This document shows, one piece after another, positions 11,238 through 22,821 of a stretch of 64,000 bases of DNA. Numbering within the stretch: position 1 is the first letter of the stretch; every line of letters begins with the position of its first letter. The position numbers were made by a program, and so were the translations under genes. The notes under the pieces were generated by a model. It searched no databases and was not told where the DNA came from. It saw only the letters and a program-made list of their open reading frames with translations. This DNA is from Schistocerca nitens (lineage: Eukaryota > Arthropoda > Insecta > Orthoptera > Acrididae), in the NCBI RefSeq assembly GCF_023898315.1, contig NC_064619.1:341111650-341175649 (forward strand), given 5' to 3'.

Positions 11238-12174
11238 GGCCACATGTTTCGCGCTCATATTTCGTATAATCGTTCATGAAACCCTCACTAGCTGGTGACC
11301 TATTACGCTTTCCAAGTGTACTTAGGGAAACATTTACAAACTTAGCATGCCTTCGCTACAGTGGATACAAATTCCATTGCCAGAAACAACAGAGTGTCTT
11401 TGACGCTATAAAAGCAATATCAGAAGTCAGTTACTGACTATCAAAGCATAAATACAAAGACGGTGTTTCGAGAGTGAAGGTTCAGATACATTGTTAATTA
11501 CGCCCCATAAACCACTGCTAAATGGAGCAAACCGTCATTTTAAGGCGCAGCCTTAAGACTAGCAAATACCTGTTTGAAAAACGTCTCACGTTATTAACAC
11601 TTCTAAAAGTTTATTTAAACCAGTGATGAAAATACTCGAAATGCTCCCTAACAATTGAAATTTTCTAATACAGACTGAAAAATATATTTTACTGTATCTT
11701 TCGGGATGGTTCCACCTCACAGACTTTAACTAAGTGCCAAGCCTTTCAAAGACAACCAAATCTCGGTCCAGGCATCCTGTCACTCTGAAGTACAGCGGAA
11801 CCAAACGAGTAGGAGCAGAAAATTGCAACCCGTTTAAGAGGACTGGTAAAAAGAGCGTAGAATCTTATATAGTAGAAGTCACGGAAAGTCGTGATCACAG
11901 TGGTAAACAGATAGAATAAAAATAGGAAGCTGATGCCAAGGCCACGAGGGGCGACAAAACTATTCAATTTTAGAGAGAAAAAAATAACAAATAAAGCCAC
12001 ATCGTTATCATAGTAGCAAATCTACCACTGTAAAAACTTTTTGTAGTTCATCTGATAAAACGGTGTATATGACCAGTGGTTGGCTAGGTGCAGATATCAT
12101 ACCCAACTCAAAGTTTGTGCATTGTCTTATGCTGCCACAGGACTATGCTTTTTTATTGGAGGCTGGTTGTAGAC
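11238..12174. other. Unrecognised stretch
   Basis: AT-rich, no supported gene or named repeat. The frame at 11734-11919 has no recognisable domain. Confidence 0.45.
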
Positions 12175-12350
12175 TGAAACTTCCTGCCAGATTAAAACTG
12201 TGTGCCGGACCGAGACTCGAACTGAGACCTTTGCCTTTCGCGAAAGGCAAAGGTCCAGAGTTCAAGTCTCGGTCCAGCACACAATTTTAATCTGCCAGGA
12301 AGTTTCATATCAGCGCACACTCCGCTGCAGAGTGAAACTCTCATTCTGGT
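12175..12350. repeat. Head-to-head inverted dimer of a SINE-F end
   Basis: Two 66-bp arms (12175-12240 and 12241-12306) are inverted copies with no spacer. The centre of symmetry is GCCTTTCGCGAAAGGC. Each arm carries a tRNA-like B-box region (GTCTCGGTCC reads outward) and a GAAACTTCCTGCCAGATTAA end. 12307-12350 continues with the family's terminal GCGCACACTCCGC...TTCTGG. Related single fragments lie at 43985-44055 and 49363-49478. The symmetry at the anticodon-stem position suggests snap-back copying. Confidence 0.82.
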
Positions 12351-12427
12351 TGTAGATTGTTTGGCTTCTTGACTAATAAACTACCTATACTTTTTTCTTC
12401 TCTTGAAATTAATACTTTTATGCTTCT

Positions 12428-12506
12428 GGGATTCAAACCTGCGACCGTAGCGGTCTCGCGGTTCCAGACTGAAGCGCCTAGAACCGCACGGCCACACCGG
12501 TCGGCT
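12428..12506 (-). mobile_element. SINE-A head fragment
   Basis: Only the tRNA-like head is present, including the B-box complement (GGATTCAAACC) and the Leu-like D-arm at the right. The tail is missing, so this is a 3'-truncated remnant. Confidence 0.8.
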
Positions 12507-12723
12507 GTTTTCCTTCACAGTCTTCAATTTTCGTCTTTCACGATCACTCAACACACACTTTCGTCACCGTTGTGAATTAGCGGATGATGTTTTCCCGCTT
12601 TCCCTGTACATGGCATAAGTCTACGGTGTGATGCCTCTTGAAACACCAAACCCTTCAACTGAATTGGTTAAGGAAGAACGCACCATTAGGTCCCCAATAA
12701 TTTTCCCGTGTTCGAATTTCTCG

Positions 12724-12917
12724 CCGGCCGCAGTGGCCGAGCGGTTCTAGGCGCTACACTCTGGAACCGCGCCACCGCTACGGTCGCAGGTTCGAATCCT
12801 ATCTCGGGCATGGAAGTGTGTGATGTCCGTAGGTTACTTAGGTTTAAGTAGTTCTAAGTTCTAGGCGACTGATGACCTCAGAAGTTAAGTCGCATAGTGC
12901 TCAGAGCCATTTGAACC
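12724..12917 (+). mobile_element. SINE-A copy
   Basis: Full-length SINE-A with several substitutions relative to other copies (for example AGGTTACTTAGG in the tail). No clear duplication was found. It directly abuts a Tc1-type terminal fragment at its right. Confidence 0.9.
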
Positions 12918-13072
12918 GCGACTGACACTTGCAACATACTGAGGACATCGCACAGGAGCCTGTCGGGTGTCCAATAGAATAGCGCGCAACCTGCAGGCTT
13001 GGCTAGCATCTGCATTTATGTTGAAGCATGCTTTTCTCGCGGTGTTTCCATATTTTTGTCCAACCCGTGCAT
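12918..13072 (-). mobile_element. Tc1/mariner terminal fragment
   Basis: On the minus strand the sequence from 13072 begins GGGTTGGACAAAAATATGG followed by AAACACCGCGAGAA, a terminal-repeat pattern I associate with insect Tc1-type elements. No transposase is retained. The left end is cut at the SINE-A boundary. Confidence 0.6.
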
Positions 13073-13261
13073 ATTGTTCGTTCAGCTGTGCAGGGTCGTA
13101 CGCTTATATCGTGTATGTCTGGAAATGGATTTGTTAACAGTAAGACATCCTCCACATGGACAGTGTGACAGTGTGTAGTGTCTAGAGTACCAAGGACTGT
13201 CAGCATGGCCACCATTACTGCGGCTTGCCTTGACACGAAAGAGGAGTAAGGCATGCTGACA

Positions 13262-13437
13262 AGGGGCCCACAATATGATCACCTCTAGTGTACGTCGCTG
13301 GTAATTTGGACAGTAGCCATTACATTTCGGAAGTGTTACGGCCAGAGGCTGCCTCTTGTCTTCGATGTCTCCATGACATTAGCTTTCAACAAGATAACGC
13401 AAGACCAGAGTTACCTCGATTCGGAATGTGTTCGACT
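13262..13437 (+). pseudogene. Tc1 transposase catalytic fragment (left of LINE)
   Basis: Encodes GNLDSSHYISEVLRPEAASC and FQQDNARPE, the second catalytic aspartate region of a DD34E Tc1 transposase. It breaks off at the 3' end of an inverted LINE copy (13441). The downstream part of the same transposase appears at 14456-14716, so the LINE sits inside this Tc1 remnant. Confidence 0.78.
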
Positions 13438-13440
13438 ATC

Positions 13441-14470
13441 TACATCTACATCTACATCCATACTCCGCAAGCCACCTGACGGTGGGTCGCGGAGGGTTCC
13501 TTGAGTGCCTCTATCGGTTCTCCCTTCTATTCCAGTCTCGTATTGTTCGTGGAAAGAGAGATTGTCGGTATGCCTCTGTGTGGGCTCTAATCTCTCTCAT
13601 TTTATCCTCTAGATCTCTTCGCGAGATATACGTAGGAGGGAGCAATATACTCCTTGATTCCTCGGTGAAGGTATGTTCTCGAAACTTCAACAAAAGCCCG
13701 TTTCGAGCTACTGAGCGTCTCTCCTGCAGAGTCTTCCACTGGAGTTTATCTTTCATCTCCGTAACCGTTGGATCTTCTCTATCTCTTCTATCAACCCTAT
13801 CTGGTACGGATCCCACACTGCTAAGCAGTATTCAAGCAGTGGGCAAACAAGTGTACTGTAACTACTTCCTTTGTTTTCGGATTGCTTTTCCTTAGGATTC
13901 TTCGAATGAATCTGTCTGGCATCTGCTTTACCGACGATCAACTTTATATGGTGATTCCAATTTAAATCACTCCTAATGCCTACTCCCAGATAATTTATGG
14001 AATTAACTGCTTCCAGTTTCTGACCTGCTATATTGTAGCTAAATGATAAGGGATCTTTCTTTCTATGTATTCGCAGCACATTACACTTGTCTACATTGAG
14101 ATTCAATTGCCATTCCCTGCACCATGTGTCAATTCGCAGCAGATCCTCCTGCATTTCAGTACAATTTTGCATTGTTACAACCTCTCGATATACCACAGCA
14201 TCATCCGCAAAAAGCCTCAGTGACCTTCCGATGTTATCCACAAGGTCATTTATGTATATTGTGAATAGCAACGGTCCTACGACACTCCCCTGCGGCACAC
14301 CTGAAATCACTCTTACTTCGGAAGACTTCTCTCCATTGAGAATGACAAGCTGCGTTCTGTTATCTAGGAAATCTTCAATCCAATCACACAATTGGTCTGA
14401 TAGCCCATATGCTCTTACTTTGTTCATTAAACGACTGTGGGGAACTGTATCGAACAATTTCCCTGGCAAG
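13441..14470 (-). mobile_element. CR1/L2-like LINE, 5'-truncated copy
   Basis: Same family as the LINE at 5640-9491, inverted. It starts (minus strand) inside the RT palm at KLFDTVPHSRLMNK. It then reads SGVPQGSVVGPLLF, FADDAVVYREV and INYLGVGI, and continues in another frame to PRTIRDWNRRENR and a GTAGAT-type tail at 13441-13458. A frameshift near 13860 (at KADARQIHSKNP) and a stop near 13753 break the frame. No target duplication was seen. Confidence 0.9.
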
Positions 14471-14716
14471 TAAATTATCCTGATCTCTCACCAATTGAAA
14501 AGAAGTAGACATGGTTCAAAGCCAATAGACGTGGTTTGCCGAGAGACTGGCTGGCCCCTCTCGCCAGCCAGTACGATTGATGAACTCTGGCACAAAGTTA
14601 AAGTAGTATGGAATGACGCACCCATATCTGCTATCGAAGATAGTTTGGCTCTATACCTAACTGGGTGGTAGCTGTCGCTGCTGCTAAAAGCGGCAGCTTC
14701 GTGTACTGATTTCTAC
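14456..14716 (+). pseudogene. Tc1 transposase C-terminal fragment (right of LINE)
   Basis: Across two frames it reads LSPIEK, the catalytic-glutamate region, then ASTIDELWHKVKVVWNDAPIS and AIEDSLALYL, the C-terminal helix region of the Tc1 transposase whose earlier part is at 13262-13437. Confidence 0.75.
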
Positions 14717-15165
14717 ACCTTTTATACAGCAGAATCGCCTTAAAATTTAACTGTCCATTTTTCACACTATACTACCAACACCGAAAACGTTAAATTTCGT
14801 CGTTTGCTATCTTTCGTGGCGTTCCATTTTTAGTGACCAGCACCCTGTGCTTTGTCTTGTAATGTTGAGGTCGCTGTGGAGCACCATCTTTGCTGCAACT
14901 GTGTAATCATCCAAATAACATCTTGTATAAACCTTCAGAGAACTGGGTAAACGATTGCGGCTTCTCAGTGTATTTACATCTTAATGAAATTTGTCATACG
15001 TAATATATCTCGTTCAAACGAGCAGCTCAACTCACAGAATTAGTATTACGAATAAGAACAACAGACTAAGTAAGTCAATAAATATCTGCAATTTTGCTCT
15101 AATTGTCTTCACGTTGCCTTTACGACTTTGTGTGCCCACCAGCCGCCAGCTGGCACCGCTGTCGC
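14717..15165. other. Unrecognised stretch
   Basis: No recognised gene or repeat between the Tc1 remnant and the mariner remnant. Confidence 0.4.
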
Positions 15166-16195
15166 CAGGTGACCACCTGAAGCTGCAATTCATAGACGAC
15201 TTTCGGCACAATACGGGGACAATTTTTTGTCACAGCGCAGTTTATACCAGTGGACTGAACAGTTCAAAAGTGTTCGAACGAGAGTGAAGGATGAGGAAAG
15301 AGTGGGGCATCCAGTTACAGCCACAACTGATCCTAATATCGAACAAGTCCGTGCCCTGATTCCGAATAACAGACGAGTGACTGCTGATTATGTAGAAAAC
15401 AATATGCAGACTGGTCATCGTTCTGCATCTGAAATCATGCATAACAGGTTTAACTTTCACAAATTCTGTGCGAGGTGGATTGCAAAACAACTCGATAATG
15501 AGCACGAGCGTAACCGGGTGAAATTCTTTCAGTCATACTAAACAGGTGAAACGTTTCTGAAACCAAACGTCAACAATGGATTCGTCACTTCGAACCAGAG
15601 GAAACGCCAGAGCATGGAATGAATGCACCAAAATCTACAGTCAAAAAGAAATTCACGAGTCAACTTCCGCAGGAAAAGTGATGCTCACAGTTCTTTGGGA
15701 CTCACAAGGGCCAACTGTGGAACATTGTCTGGGAAAGGGGTCAACAGTAAAATGTTTACGTTACAGGGATGTGCTGTTAAAAAACCTGCAATTCGCAATA
15801 AACACAGAGGTCGCTTGTCGAAAGGAGTTCCTTTGTTGTGTGGCAATGCACGTCCGCATGCCGCACGCCACACCACTCAAACTCTTCAGACTCTGCGTTT
15901 CGAGGTGTTGGAGCATCCTTCATACAGTCCCGATCCCGCCACGTCTGTGTTATCCACATAAAAATGCTTAAGAGGCCGACGATTTGGCTCCGATCACTGG
16001 ATGAAGTAATTGGTCCGCGCGTAGCTTGCTGCGCAACCAAAAATCTTTTTTCCAGAAGATATCCAACAGTTTGTGCAACGGTGGGCCAAGTGCATTTAAA
16101 AGCAGATCACTGTGTTGAAAACTTACGTTATTAAAGATTGTGTACTCTTGTTGCAATAAATTATAAAAAGTGATTGCGGATACTTATTGACAACC
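15166..16195 (+). mobile_element. mariner-like element remnant
   Basis: A degenerate mariner transposase in several frames. The N-terminal HTH and linker read SLYQWTEQFKSVRTRVKDEE, then EIMHNRFNFHKFCARW. The catalytic core reads VMLTVLWDSQGPTVEHCL with the first aspartate. The second-aspartate motif is LLCGNARPHAA, with glycine where aspartate is expected. YSPDPAT retains the third. The C-terminal region AAQPKIFFPEDIQQFVQRW is present. The 3' end reads GATTGCGGATACTTATTGAC, like mariner ends. The 5' terminus is missing. Inactive. Confidence 0.85.
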
Positions 16196-16215
16196 TCATA
16201 CATAAAATCTCTTTT

Positions 16216-16344
16216 CTCTGCCTCGTGATGGCTGAGTGTTGTGTGCTGTCCTTAGGTTAGTTAGGTTTAAGTAGTTCTAAGTTCTAGGGGACTTATGACC
16301 ACAGCAGTTGAGTCCCATAGTGCTCAGAGCCATTTGAACCATTT
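16216..16344 (+). mobile_element. SINE-B fragment (tail and junction)
   Basis: Begins CTCTGCCTCGTGATGGCTGA, the junction specific to the Gly-headed SINE-B (full copy at 31921-32130), and continues through the common tail to CATTTGAACC. The tRNA head is missing. Confidence 0.85.
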
Positions 16345-16799
16345 GAAAATCTTAGTTACTTACTTCGGTCCAGAATGGTATCCATTATAAAAAAACACAT
16401 GTTTTCAATAAATAAAACTAAAACTGCTATCAATATTAGAAGGTTGGTTTGAACGTTACAGTGCTTTACTAAGCATTGTCCTATTGGAGGTGGCATGTCA
16501 CTGACTTTCTTTGATTGTCGAACTGAGCTACCGAGCCAGTTATAGGGTGATCCACAGTTTAACGTAGGCTGCGAACCATAAGTCCATAAAAAGTTTAGCT
16601 GCTACTCAACTACAAGACCATCCAAACTAATTTATTGTTGGTTAACTGTTTCTATTCCACTGATGAATTTCATAGCAAAAACAGTTTTTGTACCTCTTGT
16701 TAAACATGTGGCATAACAAAAATCGTATCTAATACTTGACTTCGTCACAACTTCATTGCAGTAACCCATTCAGTTTAAGTAAGCCTTGGAAACTCTTGT

Positions 16800-16987
16800 G
16801 CGGTCTAAGGCGCTGCAGCCGTGGACTGCGCGGCTGGTCCCGGCGGAGGTTCGAGTCCTCCCGCGGGCATGGGCGTGTGTGTGTTTGTCCTTAGGATAAT
16901 TTAGGTTACGTAGTGTGTAAGCTTAGGGACTGGTGACCTTAGCAGTTTAAGTCCCATAAGATTTCACACACATTTTAACATTTTTTT
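16800..16987 (+). mobile_element. SINE-C copy, 5'-truncated, 11-bp TSD
   Basis: Class-II tRNA-like head from the D-arm onward (GCGGTCTAAGGCGC, then GGAGGTTCGAGTCCTCCC). The tail is homologous to SINE-A but ends TTTCACACACATTTTAACA. The GAAACTCTTGT duplication is perfect at 16789-16799 and 16988-16998. Confidence 0.9.
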
Positions 16988-16998
16988 GAAACTCTTGT

Positions 16999-19308
16999 TT
17001 TGTATGATATTTAGCTACGGTAGCCTTGTAATTAACTCGCTGAAAAGCATAAACATGTAAGGGTATTTTAGTGCTAAGTGTTTTAATTAATATATATATT
17101 TCTTACATCCTTGCGCTTCATCTCACTTAGAATATGTATTCAGGATATTGGCGTAGTTGTTCTTTTCTAAATCTGAATTATGAACTTTTGTTTATCTGAC
17201 ATGTTCTGTATTGTCAAGAACCTCCACACTATTGGTCTGAGGAACGAACAGTATAAGATAATAAATGCAACGTTGTCAGAACCGTATGACTGAGCTACAG
17301 TTTTAAACACAAAGACGCTTCCGAAAAATCAGACGAAACCCGCATTTTTTTAACGTGTAACTTAACTGAAAATGCTATTCGTTATTTCCGTGAAACGAAC
17401 TTATAGTTTCTAATAATCCGAAGGTATTTAGTCTTTATAGACTCAGCTATGTCTTGCAGTATTTCAGCAAAGAGACTAACGAATATTGTATGCATAGTTT
17501 ATAGTTTATCATGCCCTACTGCGCTGCATGGACTATCGAATGTCTTTGGTTCAGCTGTTCTTGCAGATAGGGCAGCGCTGCGGCAAAGATAAAAAATATA
17601 GCGTGTAACCAAAACAAAATCCGCTCTCGGCACGAAACATTTGCAGATAAACATCCCTGTCTTGGCTAGTCTCGCCCTCACGCTAAGGCATATTTTCTGC
17701 TCCCAATGCAGATTTCATGAATACGGAAGAGGATATTTTTATGCAGAGTGTAAAACCATGCTAAGAAGTTTCTGTCTTGATCAACAGTTGCTATCCCTGC
17801 TAATATATTGTACTCGACTATTAATTATCCAGCAGTTCAGTTACGTATTGTTGTGAATGGCTTATAGGAAATTACTTTTGCATATGTGCAGAAATTTGCC
17901 ATGCTTAACGCGATAGTGCAAACATGACTTTATTTCATTGACCCTACGTTGTGAAAAAGAAGAAACACCCTCTATATTCCCATGGCAAGGTCCTATCGAA
18001 AACTCCCTGTGTTTGTTCGTCTGCTCCTGTGTACACTGTGTCGAGTGTGCAGTTTCTTAGAACGCTTCCATTTTTTTTATTAATAGTATTGCTGTTCATC
18101 TGTTTTACTGACAGTGTTTAGTTTACAGAGGACCGTCGATTATCTAAAATTACTGGAAATGAGAAGATGTTTGGATAGCTGATTTTTGGGATACGTTAGT
18201 AGACAATTTACTGAAAAATATTGCGCTGGTGGTAATATGAGAATGAAAATAAGAAACGCTGAATAAATACAGCACCATAAATATATTTTTTGTAATATAC
18301 CTGTTACAAACAATACGGAGAGTTGATTATATAGCCTAGATTGGACAGTTTAAAAAGACCATTAAAGTAGGAAAATAAGCCCAAATCTCTCTTTTCCCTT
18401 CAGAGTTGAGACTTGTTTTTATTCTAGACAGTAATTGGCAGCACCACATTTTTCTTGTTATTACCACATCATGACCGCCTTTTCAGCTCGGTTGTCATCG
18501 CTACGTTCCTGTTCATCGTCACAGAGATCATGACACTTGCAGTTATTACATCGTCCGTCAGTACTTAGTAGCCGGAAGTATCAACATTGCTTTAGAGCCA
18601 GTCTTGGATATTTTCCTGATCACATGTTTCAAATGCTGAAGATTCGTTAATCAGCTCAGCAAGTTCGGACAGAAATCGGTTGATTGGTGGCTCTCCAGGT
18701 GCAACAATTCATCTGCAGCAAGGCGCGTTGCTCAGTGCCTACCTCGTGGTTTTCTGCCATTTTTATCGTTTTTCTTTGCGTGCTTCCATCTTCACGGTGA
18801 CGTACACTCACATAGTTTGTAATGGCAGCACTGTACTTTTTAACACAGATTGCCATACCCGTAATATTACTCTGTCTTCGGTGTTGGCACTCTGAAGTGT
18901 TAACGTCTGATATTTTTGCGTTTCCCACTCCATATTTCCGAGTTGATCCGGACCCAATAGCACATGTCTTCAACTGCTCTATTATTTTAGGTTTATCGAA
19001 AACATTAAGAACAACACGCTATCGCTTAGCCGCTATTTCAAACGTCACAACAGCACGATCTGACCAGCCTAGCGAAACATCAGCTATTGTTTCAGGTGAT
19101 CACCGTTCAGATAATCGAATCTCTCTGTAACTGTATAGCTACGAAATATGTCCCTATTTATTTCTCGTTTGTTTCTCGTCTTGCTTAAGGTAGATGCAGA
19201 TTTACGAGCATAACTCAGTCATGCTTCCGTCACGTAGTGCGAATGTCGTCTGTGAACGGCACAGGTAGTAAACGATGGGAGGAACCTCGATAGTTAACCG
19301 ATTGTTGA
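16999..19308. other. Unrecognised AT-rich stretch
   Basis: About 2.3 kb without an identifiable gene or named repeat on either strand. Short frames such as 18656-18973 (-) and 18822-19130 (+) have no domain features. Confidence 0.45.
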
Positions 19309-19506
19309 AGAACAAAGCATTGTCTGCTGGTGTTACGGCCTGTTACAACGGTGAAGGACACCGCTGAAGATGAAAGCCCCCAGATACAACCAACAGGCGT
19401 CAGTGGAGCAGCGCGTATTGTAGTTACTACACTAAATGAAATTGACGTGGTTCGGTTTCCTATTGAATATAAATTCGACGAGAAAAATAATATTGCTAAA
19501 CTACAT
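19309..19506 (+). other. Candidate orphan exon
   Basis: An open stretch follows an in-frame TGA at 19306-19308 and runs to a strong donor-like CAT|GTAAGT (19503-19511). The encoded residues are hydrophilic and protein-like (for example ARIVVTTLNEIDVVRFPIEY) and then KFDEKNNIAK. I do not recognise the family. The only nearby acceptor AG (19309-19310) has a poor pyrimidine tract. It could equally be an old transposon fragment. Confidence 0.25.
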
Positions 19507-19614
19507 GTAAGTCGCTAACGCTGACTTAAAATTACTCAATAAATTGGTAGGCTTCCTGGTAAGGGTTTATCTGGATATGGCTTTGAACTTAATACCAGTG
19601 GAATAATTATAAAA

Positions 19615-19809
19615 TGGTTCAAATGGCTCTGAGCACTATGGGACTCAACATCTGTGGTCATAAGTCCCCTAGAACTTAGAACTACTTAAACCTAACTAAC
19701 CTAAGGACATCACACACATCCATGCCCGAGGCAGGATTCGAACCTGCGACCGTAGCAGTCGCGCGGTTCCTGACTGAGCGCCTAGAACCGCTAGACCACC
19801 GCGGCCGGC
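19615..19809 (-). mobile_element. SINE-A copy with 11-bp TSD
   Basis: Complete minus-strand SINE-A. The TAATTATAAAA duplication is perfect at 19604-19614 and 19810-19820. Confidence 0.93.
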
Positions 19810-20120
19810 TAATTATAAAAGATCCTAAACGTAATCGCAACGACAGTGCAAAATCTTCTACTGGAAGTTCAACAAAAACAAATAGCTCCGCAAAGCCTTG
19901 GTAAAAGATCAATCTAATTTATTTAGAATCCACGATTATGCACCGTTCTTGGTACATATATGAAATAAAAATTGTAATGTTGACAAACTTCTTGTAATTG
20001 CGTACGGAAAATTACTATATTCCAATTACCATAAAGATAATGTGATACATTCATCATAAGCAGTAAAAAATAGTTGAAAGTAGAAATATTATATTATGCA
20101 CCAGCTGCTACTGTTCCGGC

Positions 20121-20823
20121 TGTAAGTAGGCTGTTTAGGTTTTTATGTTGGTAACGCCACGTAGCGCTCTGTATGAAAATCATTGACTGTGCTGTGTGCA
20201 GTTTGTGGCTGGTTTGCATTGTTGGAATAATCTCTCTTGTAGTGTTGGGCAGTTGGATGTGAACAGCGCGTAGCGTTGCGCAGTTGGAAGTGAGCCGCCA
20301 GTAGTGGTGGATGTGGGGAGAGAGATGGCGGAGCTTTGAGAGCGGATGATCTGGACGTGTGTCCATCAGAGACAATAAATTTGTAAGACTAGATGTCACG
20401 AACTGATGTATATATTATGACTTTTGAACACTATTAAGATAAATACATTGTTTGTTCTCTATCAAAATCTTTCATTTGCTAACTATGCCTATCAGTAGTT
20501 AGTGCCTTCAGTAGTTAGAATCTTTATTTAGCTGGCAGTATTGGCGCTCGCTGTATTGCAGTAGTTCGAGTAACGAAGATTTTTGTGAGATAAGTGATTC
20601 ATGAAAGGTATAGGTTACTGCTAGTCAGGGCCATTCTTTTGTAGGGATTATTGAAAGTCAGATTGCATTGCGCTAAAAATATTGTGTTACAGTTTAGTGT
20701 TGATCAGAATAAGTAAAGAGAGAAATGTCTGAGTACGTTCAGTTTTGCTCAGCTGTTTGAAAATCAAATAACGTAGAGGTTTACCAGCACAGTAATTCAT
20801 AATTTCTCTAAGGGGAAGTTTCA
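20121..20823 (+). mobile_element. Probable solo LTR (~703 bp)
   Basis: A dispersed-repeat sequence that starts TGTAAGTAGG and ends GGGGAAGTTTCA, giving the TG...CA termini of an LTR. It includes AATAAA at 20373 and a TATA-like stretch at 20408-20418. I recall closely similar copies in locust sequence, but no gag/pol is adjacent. Flanks CGGC and CGGT are a possible 4-bp duplication with one mismatch. Strand follows the poly(A) signal. Alternative: another interspersed repeat with chance TG/CA ends. Confidence 0.6.
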
Positions 20824-21842
20824 CGGTACGCAACATAAATACACAGTGCAAGTGGAACACAAAATTACGATATTTCCTGTCTGCATACGCGATAGTCCTC
20901 CCTTTTCTGCTAGCAGTGTATTTCCGAGGCCATTAGAGACGAATCAAACAGCGTTCCAGGATCCATATCGAGGAATTTGGGGAAATCACGACAAAACAAC
21001 GAATTTCTGAGTGTTGAAGGAGGCACCATGCCTGAAGACCATAAAAAGATGACTGCACCGAAATAGAGGCATAACAGCGCACACTCAGATATTTAAGTAC
21101 AATACGTATGTAAACCAACGCATCATTTCATTTGAAATTGGGAATACATTACTGAAACACGTTGTGCTACTGGTGAAAAAAAAACGTTACTGTTACAGTA
21201 CTTAACACAGCTGTAGGCTTTCGAAAAACATCGTTTATGCCGGATGATATTTAGAAAAATAAGTGTGTATGTTCGGACGGGATCTTGAATTACGCTCCTC
21301 CTGTGCTCTGTTTAGGTCTGTACTTTTTTTGTGACGAAGCTATGGAGACGGAGGCTGATCTCTTCATCATGAACAAATCTGTATTAAAATATGTGTAACT
21401 ATAGGTGATAAAAATTAATTATTGAACAAGTTATGGCAATTACTTACGTCCGGTTACAACACAACCTAAATAATCAGAAGACTCCAGCTGCTAACGTTAC
21501 AAACTTAGCTGCTTCATGATTACAATGTTAAAAGGACGAAGAGAAACATTATTTCAGTCGAACTAAGCTATTGTAAGGCCAGAAGCCAAAACTGGCCCCT
21601 AATTTCTACCCAATAAATACTCATTTAAAATAGTATGCGACTGAACTGAACAAATATCTAGCTCGTTAATCAAGTTTAACGTGAAAAAGAAATAAATATG
21701 AAAACATAGTTGCTGCGAGTATTAGAATCACGCACACAGAGCACTCCTTCGGAGCTTGTGCTACGGGGAGAGGGGATGGAGGGGCAGTGGGCACGGGGTA
21801 GGTGCGGGGGAGGGGGGGGGGAGTCATAAAGTGCAATGCTCA
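20824..21842. other. Unrecognised stretch
   Basis: AT-rich with no recognised gene. A G-rich run near 21765-21825 precedes the mariner remnant. Confidence 0.4.
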
Positions 21843-22710
21843 ATACGAGGGGCGTGCAATAAATAATGCAACACATTTTTTCCTGAAAGCAGGTTGGTTT
21901 TTTTTTTTCAGTATTCCAATAGACCATATCATTCCCCACTCTTCTGGCTACAAAATCCTATTTTTCAACATAATCTCCGTTCAATGCGACGGTTTTACGC
22001 TACCCTACTGGGGGGGCCTGTATGGTACCACTCTACTGGTCGACGACGGAGCCAACGCCTTGCTGCATCAATAACCCTCCCACCATCCACGTAGCGCTTC
22101 TCGATGAGGGCGTCTTTCATTGCGCCAAAGAAATGAAAGTCGGAAGGTGGCTTTAGGGTGGATGGGGAAGAGTAATCCAAAAAATTTTCGAGTGCTTGTC
22201 TCGGATGCGCAGACTTGTATGATGCCTTGCGTTGTCATGGAGAAGGACAAGGCCGTTTGCATTTTTGTGGCGACGAACACGTTGAAGACTTACTTGTCTT
22301 AGATCTCCTGAGAATAGTGTAGCAGGAGTTACACCTGACTGCTACCGACCGGCACGCAGGAGATGGACGGGTTTGCGCGACCTTGTTACGACGATGACAG
22401 ACGCCTCGCACAACGACTCATCGCGCTTCCGTTCACTGTGAGATCTACGTAGACATTCTGCATGCACCTGTGAATATCTGCGACGCTCTGATTTTCCTCC
22501 AACAGAAGCTCGATGACAGCTCCGGGCTTGGAATGCACCTCCGTTACGGACGCCACTTTGAAGGCTAAGTATAGCGCCGCCACCTATTGGAACTTCATGA
22601 AACTAGAGGGACCGAAGCAAGAACATTCCACGATGTCCCACAACAAATTCTGCAGTTTGTCAACTGAAACAGGCTGAGAAAGAATCGTGTTGCATCACTT
22701 ATTGAACTTA
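21843..22710 (-). mobile_element. mariner-like element, internally deleted
   Basis: The ends are inverted: GTGCAATAAATAATGCAACA at the left matches the complement of TGTTGCATCACTTATTGAA at the right (about 22689-22707). On the minus strand, 22386-22583 encodes the N-terminal HTH (KPGAVIELLLEENQSVADIH). Downstream frames give a SFSMTTQG region equivalent to HDNARPH and then PSDFHFFGAMKDALIEKRYV at 22070-22140. Roughly half of the expected ~1 kb transposase gene is missing and the rest is frameshifted. Confidence 0.82.
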
Positions 22711-22821
22711 AACATCAAGCTTTTCGGCAGGCTAGACACACGACTACCGACTGTGTATAAGCTAGCTATTTCTTTCGGTACTTTCCATACGTAACTGAAC
22801 AAAGGACAGTAGACACCTACC

